Below are positions 1 to 8,750 of a DNA stretch of 64,000 nt, piece after piece. The translations under genes and the position numbers were made by a program. The notes beneath the pieces are model-generated. The model searched no databases, was not told where the DNA came from, and worked only from the letters and a program-made list of their open reading frames with translations. Origin of the DNA: Anaerospora hongkongensis (GTDB lineage Bacteria > Bacillota > Negativicutes > Sporomusales > DSM-15969); assembly GCF_004339805.1 (NCBI RefSeq), contig NZ_SLUI01000013.1, positions 62,001 to 126,000 of the forward strand, read 5' to 3'. Numbering within the stretch: the first letter of the stretch is position 1; each line of letters starts with the position of its first letter.

Positions 1-1649
1 CCGTTAGCAAACAGCGATAAGACGGCAATAGCAACCAGCTTCTTCGGATGCGCCAGCGACCAGCTTAAAACACGGCGGTAAAACTGCTGGAATTCCAGAA
101 ACCCGGCTTCAAACCGGTCCAGAAAAATCTTGATCCGGCTCTTTTTACCGCTTTGTCCGGCAGTTTGTTCGTGCCCGCCCTTAAGCCAGTATGCCGATAG
201 CATTGGGGTCAGGGTTAACGCAACAAAAAGGGAAAATGCAACCGCAAAAGCAACGGTTAAGCCAAATTGCTTGAAAAATTGTCCTACAATGCCGTTCATC
301 GAACCAACCGGGACGAATACGGCTAATATTGATAAAGTAGTAGCCATAACGGCCAACGAAATTTCGGAAGTACCGTCACGGGCAGCTTCCATTGGTGATT
401 TTCCCAATTCCATGTGGCGGTATATATTTTCAATAACCACTATAGCATCGTCAATCAAAATACCAACAGCAAGACTAAGTCCCATAAGAGACATGTTGTT
501 TAACGTAAAGTTCATCATCTTTAATAGGAAAAAGGTTGCCACTACTGATGTGGGAATCGCAATAGCACCGATTATGGTCGCTCTGGTATTCTGAAGGAAA
601 AGAAATGTTATTGCCACTGCCAGCAGCCCACCGAAAATCATGGATTCCATGACATCGTTCACACTGCTGCGGATATACTGCGAACTATCGCGGGTAATTG
701 CCACTTTTACGTCAGGCGGCAGCAGTGTTTGGATACTGGCCATTGTGGTTTTCACTTTTTCGGCAATCGCCACAGTATTGGTGCCCGATTGCTTTTGTAC
801 CGCAATCAAAACACTCGGCTGACCATTTGCTCGTGCCAGCATGCGCTCCTCTGCCCAGGTATCGGCAACAGTTGCCACATCACTCAGCCGAATTAAAAGT
901 CCATCTTTGTTGGCAACGATGACATTTTGAATATCGGCAACATTCTTGTATTTTCCTATGGTACGCACCGTCAGCTCAGTACCTTTTTCGCTGACACGGC
1001 CGCCAGGAGCATTGAGGTTCTGGCTGTTAACGGCATCCAGGATCTGCGCCATAGAAATATGGTAGGCAGACAGTTTTTTGGAGTCTACCGCCACTCGGAT
1101 CTCCCGCTCGGAGCCGCCTGATATGGTCACATCAGCGACACCGTCGATACGCTGCAGCTCATCTTTTACGATATCGGTCGCTAACTTGCGGATTTCTCCC
1201 GAACTGCGGGTATCAGACGACAAACTGTAATACACAATTGCCTGAGCCCCCATATCAAAACGCTGAATCACGGGCTCATCCGCCTGATCAGGCAGGCGCT
1301 TGCGGGCAACGGCTACTTTTTCGCGCACTTCATTCGCCGCCAGCTTAGGGTCGGTTCCGAATTCAAACTCAATCGTAATCTGGGAACTTCCTTCTCTTGT
1401 TACTGAGGAAAGATTCTTAATACCGGACAGCGAACTGACTGCATCCTCTATCGGCTTAGTTACCAAACTCTCCATTTCCTCCGGTGAAGTACCTGCAAAA
1501 CTTACCGACACCATAACCAGAGGAAAATCTACATCCGGGTTTAAATCAATCCCCAGACTCGGATAAGATCCCAATCCAAATACAACCAGCAGCATAACCA
1601 GCATAGTAGTAAACACAGGACGCTTGATAAATGTCGCAATCCCCCCCAT
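1..1649 (-). CDS. RND (HAE1/AcrB-type) efflux transporter, C-terminus cut by window edge
   Basis: Inner-membrane proton-driven pump of the hydrophobe/amphiphile efflux family. The visible N-terminal ~549 residues begin MGGIATFIKRPVFTTM, giving the first membrane helix at about residues 9-28, then the large periplasmic porter domain, then the helix cluster with the family motif around GILIDDAIVVIENIYR that follows FNGIVGQFF-like pump segments. The start ATG at 1649 overlaps the stop of the adaptor gene (TAATG), so the two are translationally coupled. Such pumps work as trimers with a periplasmic adaptor and an outer-membrane channel, which implies a diderm cell. The substrate cannot be told from sequence. 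The rest of the gene lies beyond base 1. Confidence 0.95.
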   Translation of the reverse strand, partial: MGGIATFIKRPVFTTMLVMLLVVFGLGSYPSLGIDLNPDVDFPLVMVSVSFAGTSPEEMESLVTKPIEDAVSSLSGIKNLSSVTREGSSQITIEFEFGTDPKLAANEVREKVAVARKRLPDQADEPVIQRFDMGAQAIVYYSLSSDTRSSGEIRKLATDIVKDELQRIDGVADVTISGGSEREIRVAVDSKKLSAYHISMAQILDAVNSQNLNAPGGRVSEKGTELTVRTIGKYKNVADIQNVIVANKDGLLIRLSDVATVADTWAEERMLARANGQPSVLIAVQKQSGTNTVAIAEKVKTTMASIQTLLPPDVKVAITRDSSQYIRSSVNDVMESMIFGGLLAVAITFLFLQNTRATIIGAIAIPTSVVATFFLLKMMNFTLNNMSLMGLSLAVGILIDDAIVVIENIYRHMELGKSPMEAARDGTSEISLAVMATTLSILAVFVPVGSMNGIVGQFFKQFGLTVAFAVAFSLFVALTLTPMLSAYWLKGGHEQTAGQSGKKSRIKIFLDRFEAGFLEFQQFYRRVLSWSLAHPKKLVAIAVLSLFAN

Positions 1650-2773
1650 TATTTACCACCATCTTTCACTGGTGAAACTACGGCTCCATCCTTTACTTTA
1701 TTTTGACCGTCAACAACAATTGTTTCACCCTCATTTACCCCTTCCAGCACCTCAACAAGGCCAGCGCCAATATAACCTGGCTTTATTAAACGCTGCTGGA
1801 TTCTATTATCAGCAGTAACAACAAAAACCGTCTTTTGATCTTCCCGCATAACCAAAGCGCTTTCCGGAATAGTGATTACATTCGGATGGGTACGGGTTGC
1901 CAGCTCTACTTTGGCAAACATTCCGGCTTTTATGATCCCGCTTTCATTAGGAACAACGATTTCAGCCGTAAAAGTCCGGGCCGGCAGAGTAGCTACAGGT
2001 GACACACGGGCAACAGTACCGGTAATCTCCTGGCCCCCCAGGGCACTGATCGTTACTTTAACCGGAGTTCCGACCGCCAGATCAGCTACCTGGGCCTCAC
2101 CGACTGTTGCTTTGGCAAGCAAGCCGGACAAGTCGGCTACTGTAACAATTGCCGAACCGGCCCGCGTATAAGCACCGGCCTGCAGATAGCGTTTGGTAAT
2201 TACCCCGTCACGCGGAGCAAGCACATTAGCATTATTCAGCTTCTCCCGCACTAAAGCCAGACTGCCTTCAGCAGCGCGGACCTGGCCAAGCGACAAATCC
2301 CGCTTCGTACGGGCGCCGTCCAACGTTTGGGCAGCAATTGCCCCTTTATCGGCCAATGCCACATACCGGTTATAATCGAGTTCTGCTTGCTCCAAACCGG
2401 ATTGAGCAGCTATTAAGTTGCCCTCGGCCTGCAGAACCTGTGCCGCCAACTCACTGGTATCCAGGGTAGCTAGCACCGCTCCGGCTTTCACTATATCCCC
2501 TTCGGAAACATTCATCGTATTAATCCGGCCGTCAACCTTCGCAGAAACATCGGTACTCCAAACAGGCTCCAGACTGCCGGTATATTCTGCCTTCGGAACA
2601 ACGTCCTGCCTGCCAACCTGGGCAACCTGAACAGTAGCAGCCTTAGTCTGCATATTGCCGGCACGAGCTTTGCTCGCAGCTACGTTCTGATAAATTCTGA
2701 ATCCCACTACCCCGGTAAGGGTAATAACAATAGCAAGAGCAATCGCTAGTTTTTTGTTTTTCATTAAAGGCAC
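1649..2773 (-). CDS. RND efflux periplasmic adaptor (HlyD/MFP family)
   Basis: Membrane fusion protein of 374 residues that links the RND pump to an outer-membrane channel. An N-terminal membrane anchor (about residues 8-25) is followed by a lipoyl/barrel-sandwich half near PVWSTDVSAKVDGRI, a coiled-coil hairpin (about 105-170), the second lipoyl half (NVLAPRDGVITKRY) and beta-barrel domains. This is the usual order and length for the family. The longest frame starts with GTG at 2773. An ATG three codons in (2764) is also possible and puts the anchor right at the N-terminus. It is first in the operon with the RND gene and has a TetR-type palindrome 39-52 bases upstream. Confidence 0.93.
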   Translation of the reverse strand: MPLMKNKKLAIALAIVITLTGVVGFRIYQNVAASKARAGNMQTKAATVQVAQVGRQDVVPKAEYTGSLEPVWSTDVSAKVDGRINTMNVSEGDIVKAGAVLATLDTSELAAQVLQAEGNLIAAQSGLEQAELDYNRYVALADKGAIAAQTLDGARTKRDLSLGQVRAAEGSLALVREKLNNANVLAPRDGVITKRYLQAGAYTRAGSAIVTVADLSGLLAKATVGEAQVADLAVGTPVKVTISALGGQEITGTVARVSPVATLPARTFTAEIVVPNESGIIKAGMFAKVELATRTHPNVITIPESALVMREDQKTVFVVTADNRIQQRLIKPGYIGAGLVEVLEGVNEGETIVVDGQNKVKDGAVVSPVKDGGK

Positions 2774-2811
2774 TTACCTTCACCCTTCCTAGTTAGCAGC
2801 AGTATAAATTC

Positions 2812-2825
2812 TGACTGGTCAGTCA
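2812..2825 (-). promoter_or_regulatory. TetR-type operator upstream of the efflux operon
   Basis: TGACTGGTCAGTCA is a 14-base inverted repeat (6-base arms around GT). This sequence type is typical of TetR-family repressors of multidrug pumps. It lies in the 5' region of the adaptor gene. No TetR gene is in the window, so the regulator is inferred, probably beyond base 1. Confidence 0.6.
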
Positions 2826-2894
2826 TAAGAAAGTATATCATTTTTCTTGTTAATTTGATATACTTTAGCCACTTTAATTCATATACATTTTTTA

Positions 2895-2934
2895 ACAAAA
2901 AAGTAACCATTGCCTCATGAGGCAATGGTTACTT
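2895..2934 (-). terminator. Rho-independent terminator of the thi/RidA/TSCPD operon
   Basis: A perfect 17-base-arm palindrome (2901-2934) is followed on the minus strand by a run of six T. It sits 16 bases beyond the stop of the TSCPD gene and closes that transcription unit. Confidence 0.85.
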
Positions 2935-2949
2935 ACTTTGTACAGAGTT

Positions 2950-3198
2950 TTATTTAGCTGGAGCAGCATGCTGCTCCAGTGCCTGAGCTAACTGATCCGC
3001 ACAGGAAGTAGCATTCCGGCAAATTGTTCCTCTTAGTTTCCGAACAACTTCATCTACAGGCATCCCTTTAATTAAAGTCGTCATCGCACTTAAATTACCT
3101 GGACATCCCCCAACGAACACCAAGTCGGTTACAATGCCATTGTCCACGTCAAAACGAATTTCAGTGGCACATACCCCTTTTGTTTTATATGTAATCAT
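2950..3198 (-). CDS. TSCPD-domain small protein (TIGR03905-like, four conserved Cys)
   Basis: An 82-residue protein matching the short TIGR03905/TSCPD family, which resembles the C-terminal domain of some class II ribonucleotide reductases. Visible features are Cys in GVCATEI, in GGCPGNL, and the pair in GTICRNATSCADQL, the family's four Cys. Start chosen at ATG 3198 because GGGGAG lies 8 bases upstream. The longer GTG frame at 3207 overlaps that ribosome binding site. It follows the RidA gene closely (RidA stop at 3204) and is last before a terminator. Biochemical function is unknown; metal binding is plausible from the Cys pattern. Confidence 0.8.
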   Translation of the reverse strand: MITYKTKGVCATEIRFDVDNGIVTDLVFVGGCPGNLSAMTTLIKGMPVDEVVRKLRGTICRNATSCADQLAQALEQHAAPAK

Positions 3199-3203
3199 TG
3201 TAC

Positions 3204-3599
3204 TCACTCCCCGGATTTCATTGTCTTGCAGGCAATCATCTCTATTTCCACGCAGGCTCCCAGCGGCAAGGCAGCAACTCCGATCGTGGTTCGCGCCGGA
3301 TATGGAGCTTGAAATTGCTTAGCATAAACCTGATTCATTGCCTGAAAGTCAGCCATATCTGTCAAAAACACATTGACTTTTACGATGTTGTCCGCTGTTA
3401 ATCCTGCTGCTGCCAAAACATGAAACAAGTTGCAAAAGCACTGCTCCGTCTGTCTGGCAATATTACCTGCTGCCAATTGTCCCGTAGCCGGATCAATTGG
3501 GGTTTGCCCTGAGAAATAGATGAGTTCTCCAGAATCGACAGCATGTGAATAAGGACCGACTGCCACAGCACCTTCTGCCGAATAAGCTGTTCTGGACAT
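3204..3599 (-). CDS. ridA: RidA family reactive enamine/imine deaminase
   Basis: A 131-residue protein of the YjgF/YER057c/UK114 family, which hydrolyses reactive 2-aminoacrylate-type enamines released by PLP enzymes. Family blocks are visible: GPYSHAV near the N-terminus, YFSGQTPIDP, and the C-terminal PARTTIGVAALPLGACVEIE with the conserved Arg. Start set at ATG 3599 (MSRTAYSAEG) because AAGGAG sits a good distance upstream; an upstream frame start lacks one. It is 71 bases after thiW and may share the TPP-controlled transcript. An own promoter in the gap cannot be excluded. Confidence 0.9.
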   Translation of the reverse strand: MSRTAYSAEGAVAVGPYSHAVDSGELIYFSGQTPIDPATGQLAAGNIARQTEQCFCNLFHVLAAAGLTADNIVKVNVFLTDMADFQAMNQVYAKQFQAPYPARTTIGVAALPLGACVEIEMIACKTMKSGE

Positions 3600-3670
3600 G
3601 ATTACCGTCTCCTTTACAGTCAACTGCCTAATAATCAAACTAGTTCGACCGGAGGATAGGGCATTCCTGC

Positions 3671-4171
3671 TTACGCCGTTTTCTGCTTGAGATGTTCACG
3701 AATATAGGCAGTAACAGGGGTATAATACAGCATACAGGCAATGAGACTGCCGCCAACGGTGCTGACCAGAAAGGGAACCACAAAAAATAGCGCCCCTACC
3801 TTTGATCCAATAATATATGCAGCCACAGGATATGCTGCCAATGAACCGATAATTCCTGTGCCAATAATTTCACCCGCCACGGCTCCGGCAACATGCTGCG
3901 TCCGTTTGTAGATGAGTCCGGCCAGCAGCGCCCCAAAGAGGCTGCCCGGAAAGGCCAGCAGGGAGCCGGTGCCAAGCACCAGCCTCAGCAGTGATATGCC
4001 AAAAGCAGCGCTCACAGCATAACGCGTCCCTAAAAGAATTGCCAGCAAGACATTAATAGCATGCTGAACAGGAAAACATTTTGCAATTCCCACAGGAATA
4101 TAGATCAGATGTGCAGAGAGAACTCCTACTGCCATAAACAGTGCCGTAAAGCTTACTTTTCTCACATCCAC
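3671..4171 (-). CDS. thiW: ThiW, thiazole-specific ECF transporter S component
   Basis: A 166-residue, very hydrophobic protein with about five or six membrane segments, matching ThiW, the substrate-binding S component thought to import hydroxyethylthiazole with a shared energy-coupling module. Typical features are the IPVGIAKCFPVQHAIN block and the GTGSLLAFPGSLFGALLAG block. The start is GTG at 4171, with AAGGGGG (inside the end of thiM) about 9 bases before it. It lies 4 bases after thiM, which uses the imported thiazole. The pairing and the TPP riboswitch upstream give high confidence. Confidence 0.92.
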   Translation of the reverse strand: MDVRKVSFTALFMAVGVLSAHLIYIPVGIAKCFPVQHAINVLLAILLGTRYAVSAAFGISLLRLVLGTGSLLAFPGSLFGALLAGLIYKRTQHVAGAVAGEIIGTGIIGSLAAYPVAAYIIGSKVGALFFVVPFLVSTVGGSLIACMLYYTPVTAYIREHLKQKTA

Positions 4172-4175
4172 CTGT

Positions 4176-4994
4176 CTACGCCCCCTTCATTTGTGCAATT
4201 TTCGCATAGGCCTGAAAGGTACTGCCTGTCATATTGGATATTGCATCAATCAGTCGGACTCGAAAAGTTCCCAGGCCTTCCGTGCCAGTGAGCGACTTCT
4301 GCGCAATCTCACCGGCTATTCCCATGGTGGCAACCCCGGCAATAGCGCCGATGAAAGAATCGCCAACACCACAGAAGCAGGCCGTTAAAGCAGTAGACAT
4401 GCAGCCTGTCCCGGTAACAGAGGCTAACAGGGGATGGCCATTGCTGATATGGTATACTTCATCTTTTCTGGCAATAATGTCTATCGGACCGGTTATCGCT
4501 ACCACGCAGCCCAGACGCGTGGCAAGATTCATAGCAACAGCTTCTCCTTGCTCCTGCCCTGCTGTTGAGTCGACTCCCCGGATACCTTCATTTATGCCGG
4601 CAAGCGTCTTGATTTCCGACATATTTCCCCTGATTACTGCCAGTGGAATTTCGCGTATAATTCGCTCTGCTGCCGTGCTGCGCAGCCTGGTAGCGCCGGC
4701 TCCAACCGGATCGAAAATAACGGGAATCCCTTTCTCCGCCGCTTTTTTGCCGGCGAGAATCATAGAATCAACCAGCTGCCCGTTTAATGTGCCGATATTT
4801 AAAACCAGAGCAGAAGCAAAGCTCACCATTTCCTCAACCTCGCCAGGGTCATTCGTCATTACCGGCGAACCTCCCAAAGCTAATGTTACATTCGCGCAGT
4901 CATTAGCTGTAACAAAATTGGTTAATTGGTGTACAAGTGGTTTTTTTGCTTTTACTTGTTCAAGTGCTTCTGAGACAGCTTGCAATATATCCAT
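4176..4994 (-). CDS. thiM: Hydroxyethylthiazole kinase
   Basis: A 272-residue ThiM enzyme that phosphorylates 4-methyl-5-(2-hydroxyethyl)thiazole for thiamine salvage in the cytoplasm. Diagnostic blocks are PLVHQLTNFVTANDCAN at residues ~19-35, GGSPVMTNDPGEVEEM, IFDPVGAGATRLR and SVTGTGCMSTALTACF, the last being the catalytic GTGC anion-hole loop. Length matches the family. The gene start overlaps the end of cytX by 43 bases, and thiW follows after 4 bases, so the three form one salvage operon. Confidence 0.97.
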   Translation of the reverse strand: MDILQAVSEALEQVKAKKPLVHQLTNFVTANDCANVTLALGGSPVMTNDPGEVEEMVSFASALVLNIGTLNGQLVDSMILAGKKAAEKGIPVIFDPVGAGATRLRSTAAERIIREIPLAVIRGNMSEIKTLAGINEGIRGVDSTAGQEQGEAVAMNLATRLGCVVAITGPIDIIARKDEVYHISNGHPLLASVTGTGCMSTALTACFCGVGDSFIGAIAGVATMGIAGEIAQKSLTGTEGLGTFRVRLIDAISNMTGSTFQAYAKIAQMKGA

Positions 4995-6190
4995 GGATTG
5001 GTCACCCTCCTTAAAATAGCATATAACAGGCTCACCACTACAATAACCGGAATTGTTGCTCCTATGGCAAGTTCTAATGATAAGAATTTATAATACAATG
5101 CTACTCCCCCGGCCCAAACTGCCAAAGCGAGCAGATTCGCTTTCAATTCCGGCCTGATGCGGCGGTTTTTCAGCCAAAAATAATCGGTAAGCACGATCGC
5201 AAATAATGGTGCAAATACTGAGCCGATAGCGAGCAGAAAACTTTCATATTGCTCCATGTCTGCTATAAGCGCCAGAATTGTTCCGATTACTGTCATCAAC
5301 AGTGCAATATATTTTTCGTTTAGTCCGGGACAGAGGCTGGTAAAACTGACTCCTGCCGAATAAGCATCCATAAATGTTGTCGTCACAGTCGCTAAAATAA
5401 TAATTCCCAAAGCTGCCATACCCAGATTAGCTGCTACCATTAGGGAAGCGGGATCAGCTGTTCCGGCTGTAAGAGCAACTCCCAAGCCGATTATATACAT
5501 CCAGCAGCTGCCGATAAAATATCCCAGCCCACTTCCCCAGGCAGAGCTTTTCGTGGATCTCGCATAACGGGTATAATCGGCAATAAGCGGCAGCCAGGAA
5601 AGAGGCATCGCGACACTAAGCTCCAGACCTGCACTGAACGGCATCTCACCAGTAGCCGGTATTTGCGAAAGGCTGCCAATATTTTTAAATACGAGCCCAC
5701 TTAACGTAAGCGTCAGGACAATTAACAGGATAACCGCTGCCATATTAGCCTTTTTCCAGCCGCCTTCACGTCCCAAGGCGATCCATAATGCAATAAGTCC
5801 GCCAATGGCCAGCTGCCACAAAACCAGCTGATCCTTCTGCCACAGCACCTTCGTAACTTCATTAGCCGATTTTGCCGCAGATAGGATCATAATGGCAGTC
5901 CAGCCGACTAGTTGCAATACATTCAAGAGGGAAAACAGATACACTCCGTAGCTGCCAAAAGAAGTCCGCGTAGATTCAATAGCCGAAATTCGTTCGCGCG
6001 AGCCGATGATACCACACAATACCAGCATGCCGACACCTACCAAATGACCTACTAAAATTGCACTGAGGCCATTGGTAAATCCAAGCGGAGCAAGAATCCC
6101 GCCTGCAAAAATTTCGGCAATAGATACAGCGGCACCAAACCATAAAAACAAGAAGTGCTTAAAGTCCATAGTAGCAATTGCACGATTCAT
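4952..6190 (-). CDS. cytX: CytX-type hydroxymethylpyrimidine transporter (NCS1 family)
   Basis: A 412-residue membrane protein with about 12 helices of the nucleobase-cation-symport-1 family. Its place first after a TPP riboswitch and before thiM/thiW marks it as CytX, the putative importer of the pyrimidine half of thiamine (HMP). Motifs include FGAAVSIAEIFAGG near the N-terminus and PLSWLPLIADYTRYAR in the middle. Start chosen at ATG 6190 with GAAGGTGA five bases upstream. The longer frame would begin inside the riboswitch terminator. The 3' end overlaps thiM by 43 bases. Substrate comes from context, not from sequence alone. Confidence 0.9.
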   Translation of the reverse strand: MNRAIATMDFKHFLFLWFGAAVSIAEIFAGGILAPLGFTNGLSAILVGHLVGVGMLVLCGIIGSRERISAIESTRTSFGSYGVYLFSLLNVLQLVGWTAIMILSAAKSANEVTKVLWQKDQLVLWQLAIGGLIALWIALGREGGWKKANMAAVILLIVLTLTLSGLVFKNIGSLSQIPATGEMPFSAGLELSVAMPLSWLPLIADYTRYARSTKSSAWGSGLGYFIGSCWMYIIGLGVALTAGTADPASLMVAANLGMAALGIIILATVTTTFMDAYSAGVSFTSLCPGLNEKYIALLMTVIGTILALIADMEQYESFLLAIGSVFAPLFAIVLTDYFWLKNRRIRPELKANLLALAVWAGGVALYYKFLSLELAIGATIPVIVVVSLLYAILRRVTNPWIYCKLSQKHLNK

Positions 6191-6203
6191 TTCTTCACCT
6201 TCT

Positions 6204-6239
6204 TTTAAAATTAAAAGCGCATCCCCATAAGGGATGCGC
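6204..6239 (-). terminator. Terminator of the TPP riboswitch expression platform
   Basis: A 9-base stem (6217-6225 with 6231-6239, loop of 5) is followed on the minus strand by TTTTAATTTT. It lies between the TPP aptamer and the cytX ribosome binding site, as expected for transcriptional OFF control by thiamine pyrophosphate. Confidence 0.88.
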
Positions 6240-6261
6240 ATAACGACACATACAATACCTT

Positions 6262-6360
6262 ATTGGCTATTCCTACGCTGGCATTACCCAGATCAGGTGT
6301 ATAAGGGTCACAGAAAACTCGTTCTGTATCTCAGCCGGCCTTTTCCGGCACCCCCCGCCC
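6262..6360 (-). promoter_or_regulatory. TPP riboswitch (THI element)
   Basis: On the minus strand the conserved TPP aptamer parts occur in order: GGGGGTGCC, GGCTGAGA, ACCCTT, ACCTGATCTGGGTAAT and GCCAGCGTAGG. Spacing and order match the THI box family. It lies just upstream of an intrinsic terminator and cytX-thiM-thiW, so TPP binding should stop transcription of thiamine salvage genes. Confidence 0.97.
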
Positions 6361-6482
6361 ATATTTCGTTACTGTTATACTAATATATTCTAATTAAATA
6401 TGCAAACCTTTCCTCAATCAGTCACTTTTTCACTCGTCCTGCAATACTATGAAGTACCGCAATAGTTTAAGGAGGGATTTCA

Positions 6483-6713
6483 TTGGCTTCCTACGAAAAA
6501 GTGGTCAAATATGTTACGGAAAGATTTGAAACAGCATTAACCCCCTTACAGGCCATGATAAAGAACCAGGAAATCATCATCGTGCAGAACAGACAAATGG
6601 TCGAATTACTGGAAAAAATCCGGCTCAACGGCACTCAGTCCCTGGAGCGTCCGGAAGAAGAAACTGGAACGGAACCCAAAGAGACACAGGAAGAAGAAGA
6701 CGACGAAGTGTAA
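6483..6713 (+). CDS. Small acidic coiled-coil-like protein, unknown function
   Basis: A 76-residue protein with a TTG start at 6483, supported by AAGGAGGG seven bases upstream. The first two thirds are predicted helical (YEKVVKYVTERFETALTPLQ, then NQEIIIVQNRQMVELLEKI), and the tail is highly acidic (EEETGTE...EEEDDEV). No Cys and no signal peptide. I do not recognise a family. It stands alone between the divergent TPP-controlled operon and a terminator, so it is a monocistronic unit. The ribosome binding site and dedicated terminator argue that it is real. Confidence 0.7.
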   Translation: MASYEKVVKYVTERFETALTPLQAMIKNQEIIIVQNRQMVELLEKIRLNGTQSLERPEEETGTEPKETQEEEDDEV

Positions 6714-6716
6714 GAG

Positions 6717-6752
6717 CACAAAAACCGGAACCCGTATGTTCCGGTTTTTGTG
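6717..6752. terminator. Bidirectional terminator between the small acidic gene and tctA
   Basis: A 15-base perfect stem (6717-6731 with 6738-6752) contains AAAAACCGGAAC / GTTCCGGTTTTT arms, which give T-runs in both directions. It serves the two convergent genes. Confidence 0.88.
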
Positions 6753-6762
6753 TTCCGCGGCA

Positions 6763-8268
6763 TTATACTTCTGCATCATCTGCCAGCATACCTCTCTTAT
6801 TTTTCATACTGGCAATTACAGCTAAAAACAGCAGAACCATTGCTAAGACAAGCAAGGAACCGGCAATCGGGCGATAAAAAAAGCCCATAACATCGCCTTT
6901 GAAATACATCAGCGATTGCAGTAAGGAACTTTCAATCATTTTGCCTAACACAAAAGTCAGTACAACTGGCGCCATGGGAATATCCAGTTTTTTCATCATG
7001 TAGCCGAGCAGTCCGAAAATAATCATCACCCAAATATCCCAGACACTTCCGCTGACGCTGTATGCTCCCAGAACAGAGATAATCACAATTGCCGGGTACA
7101 GCATCTGCGGTGGAATAGCGGCGACTTTCCCCCACATGCGGGCTAAGGGCAAATTCATCACCAGCAGGATCGCATTGCCGATAAACATACTGGCAATGAC
7201 TGACCATACAAAATTTGCATTGCTTTGAAACAAGGCTGGTCCGGGAGTCAAACCATGCATAATAAAAGCCCCAAATAATACGGCAATCGTCGGCGAACTG
7301 GGAATTCCCAGGGTAAATAACGGAATGAGCGCCGCTCCACAATAGGCATTGTTAGCCGTTTCCGGACCGGCCACGCCCTCAATAGCACCTTGACCAAACC
7401 GCGACGGATCTTTCGCCACTTTCTTTTCCACCGAATACGATAAAATTGTGGGAATGACCGCATTCGATCCGGGGATTAAACCGGTTAAGCAGCCAATTCC
7501 TGTTCCCCGGGCAATCGCCAGCAAAGTAGGCTTCCATTCCTCACGCCGGGGGAACAAAGAACCGACTTTGGGTTGTTTTACCGCATGGTGGGCTGTCTCC
7601 ATGCCTTGTAACACCTCAGATATCCCAAAGAGCCCCATTGCAATGGTTACAAAATCAAATCCTTCCATTAGATGAAGCTCGCCAAAGGTAAACCGGAGAG
7701 CACCCGAGATGGGATCCATACCGACCAGCGATAATGTTAAACCGATCACCGCCGAGATCATTCCCCGAATTATGGATTTTCCCATTAACCCCACGACCAT
7801 TACCAACCCCAGTACCATTAAAGCAAAAAACTCAGCAGGGCCGAATTTTAAGGCGAATTCCGCCAAGGGAGGCCCAATGAAAACAAGACTCACAACAGCA
7901 AATGTTCCGCCAATGAACGAGCCGATAGCAGCAACTCCCAAAGCGGTTCCGGCGCGGCCCTGCCTGGCCATCGGATAGCCATCAAAGCAAGTTGCCACCG
8001 AAGCGGCTTCACCGGGCGTATTAATCAGTACCGATGTAATCGTTCCGCCATAGAGCGAACCATAATAGATTCCGGCCAGCATAATAATTGCCGGTACAGG
8101 TTCCATAGAAAAGGTAATCGGCAGCAGCAGTGCCGTACCTGTTGTCGGTCCCAGCCCCGGCAGTATTCCCACCAGCATACCAATCGTTACACCGATAAGG
8201 CAATACAACAAATTCCAGCCTGCCAAAGCAGTGGTAAAGCCGTCAAGCAACGGTAAAAATGATTCCAT
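6763..8268 (-). CDS. tctA: Tripartite tricarboxylate transporter, large permease TctA
   Basis: A 501-residue integral membrane protein with about 12 helices, the large subunit of a TTT-family secondary transporter that works with a solute receptor (TctC) and a small subunit (TctB). The family signature is clear: GVTIGMLVGILPGLGPTTGTAL near residue 35, the repeated GLIPGSNAVIPT segment mid-protein, and GYPMARQGRAGTALG. Start ATG 8268 follows GGGGGGAA; the longer GTG frame at 8286 overlaps tctB. It is last in the tctCBA operon. The carboxylate transported is unknown. Confidence 0.95.
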   Translation of the reverse strand: MESFLPLLDGFTTALAGWNLLYCLIGVTIGMLVGILPGLGPTTGTALLLPITFSMEPVPAIIMLAGIYYGSLYGGTITSVLINTPGEAASVATCFDGYPMARQGRAGTALGVAAIGSFIGGTFAVVSLVFIGPPLAEFALKFGPAEFFALMVLGLVMVVGLMGKSIIRGMISAVIGLTLSLVGMDPISGALRFTFGELHLMEGFDFVTIAMGLFGISEVLQGMETAHHAVKQPKVGSLFPRREEWKPTLLAIARGTGIGCLTGLIPGSNAVIPTILSYSVEKKVAKDPSRFGQGAIEGVAGPETANNAYCGAALIPLFTLGIPSSPTIAVLFGAFIMHGLTPGPALFQSNANFVWSVIASMFIGNAILLVMNLPLARMWGKVAAIPPQMLYPAIVIISVLGAYSVSGSVWDIWVMIIFGLLGYMMKKLDIPMAPVVLTFVLGKMIESSLLQSLMYFKGDVMGFFYRPIAGSLLVLAMVLLFLAVIASMKNKRGMLADDAEV

Positions 8269-8279
8269 TTGGTTCCCCC

Positions 8280-8741
8280 CTACCACCCAAACTCATTTAC
8301 AGGAAGCGATACCCCGAGCAGCGATTGAAAAACAATGAATAGCAAAACTGAAATTGCAAGAGAAGCAATCAATGCTCTATACCACCGATAATCCCGGCTG
8401 AACATAGTAAAAAGCAAAATGCTTCCTGCAACAACAAAGCCGGTAGTATTCACAATTAGCGTAAATGCCACCAGTCCGGCCAGCATAGCCAATATGCTGC
8501 CCTGCGCCCTGCCCTTAGGCCATATATCGCTGGCTGTAACCAGTTTGTTTTTTACGGAATGCCCAATATACAGACAAGCCAGGATAATCAAACAGCCGCT
8601 CAGCCATCTTGGAAAGAACCCGGGGCCTGGCCCAAGCTGATTTGAATAGTCCAGTGAAAACGACTGATAAAAAATAATGACTGCATATACCAATATGATG
8701 CCGCCAGCCCACACTCCTGCATTGTTCAATGCATAGCACAT
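8280..8741 (-). CDS. tctB: Tripartite tricarboxylate transporter, small permease TctB
   Basis: Small TTT-family subunit with four membrane helices. The GPGPGFFPRWLSG stretch is the typical TctB motif after the first helix. The longest frame begins at 8795 inside a hairpin, so the true start is later: ATG 8741 (adjacent to AAAGGA) or TTG 8729 (AAAGGA 11 bases upstream). The second has the better ribosome binding site spacing. Stop and tctA ribosome binding site are nearly contiguous (11-base gap). Confidence 0.88.
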   Translation of the reverse strand: MCYALNNAGVWAGGIILVYAVIIFYQSFSLDYSNQLGPGPGFFPRWLSGCLIILACLYIGHSVKNKLVTASDIWPKGRAQGSILAMLAGLVAFTLIVNTTGFVVAGSILLFTMFSRDYRWYRALIASLAISVLLFIVFQSLLGVSLPVNEFGW

Positions 8742-8750
8742 CCTTTCAAA

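Noticed and set aside
4234-5019. 261-codon frame on the plus strand across thiM
   Set aside because: It is antisense to the strongly conserved thiM coding sequence, and lacks a ribosome binding site or any recognisable domain.
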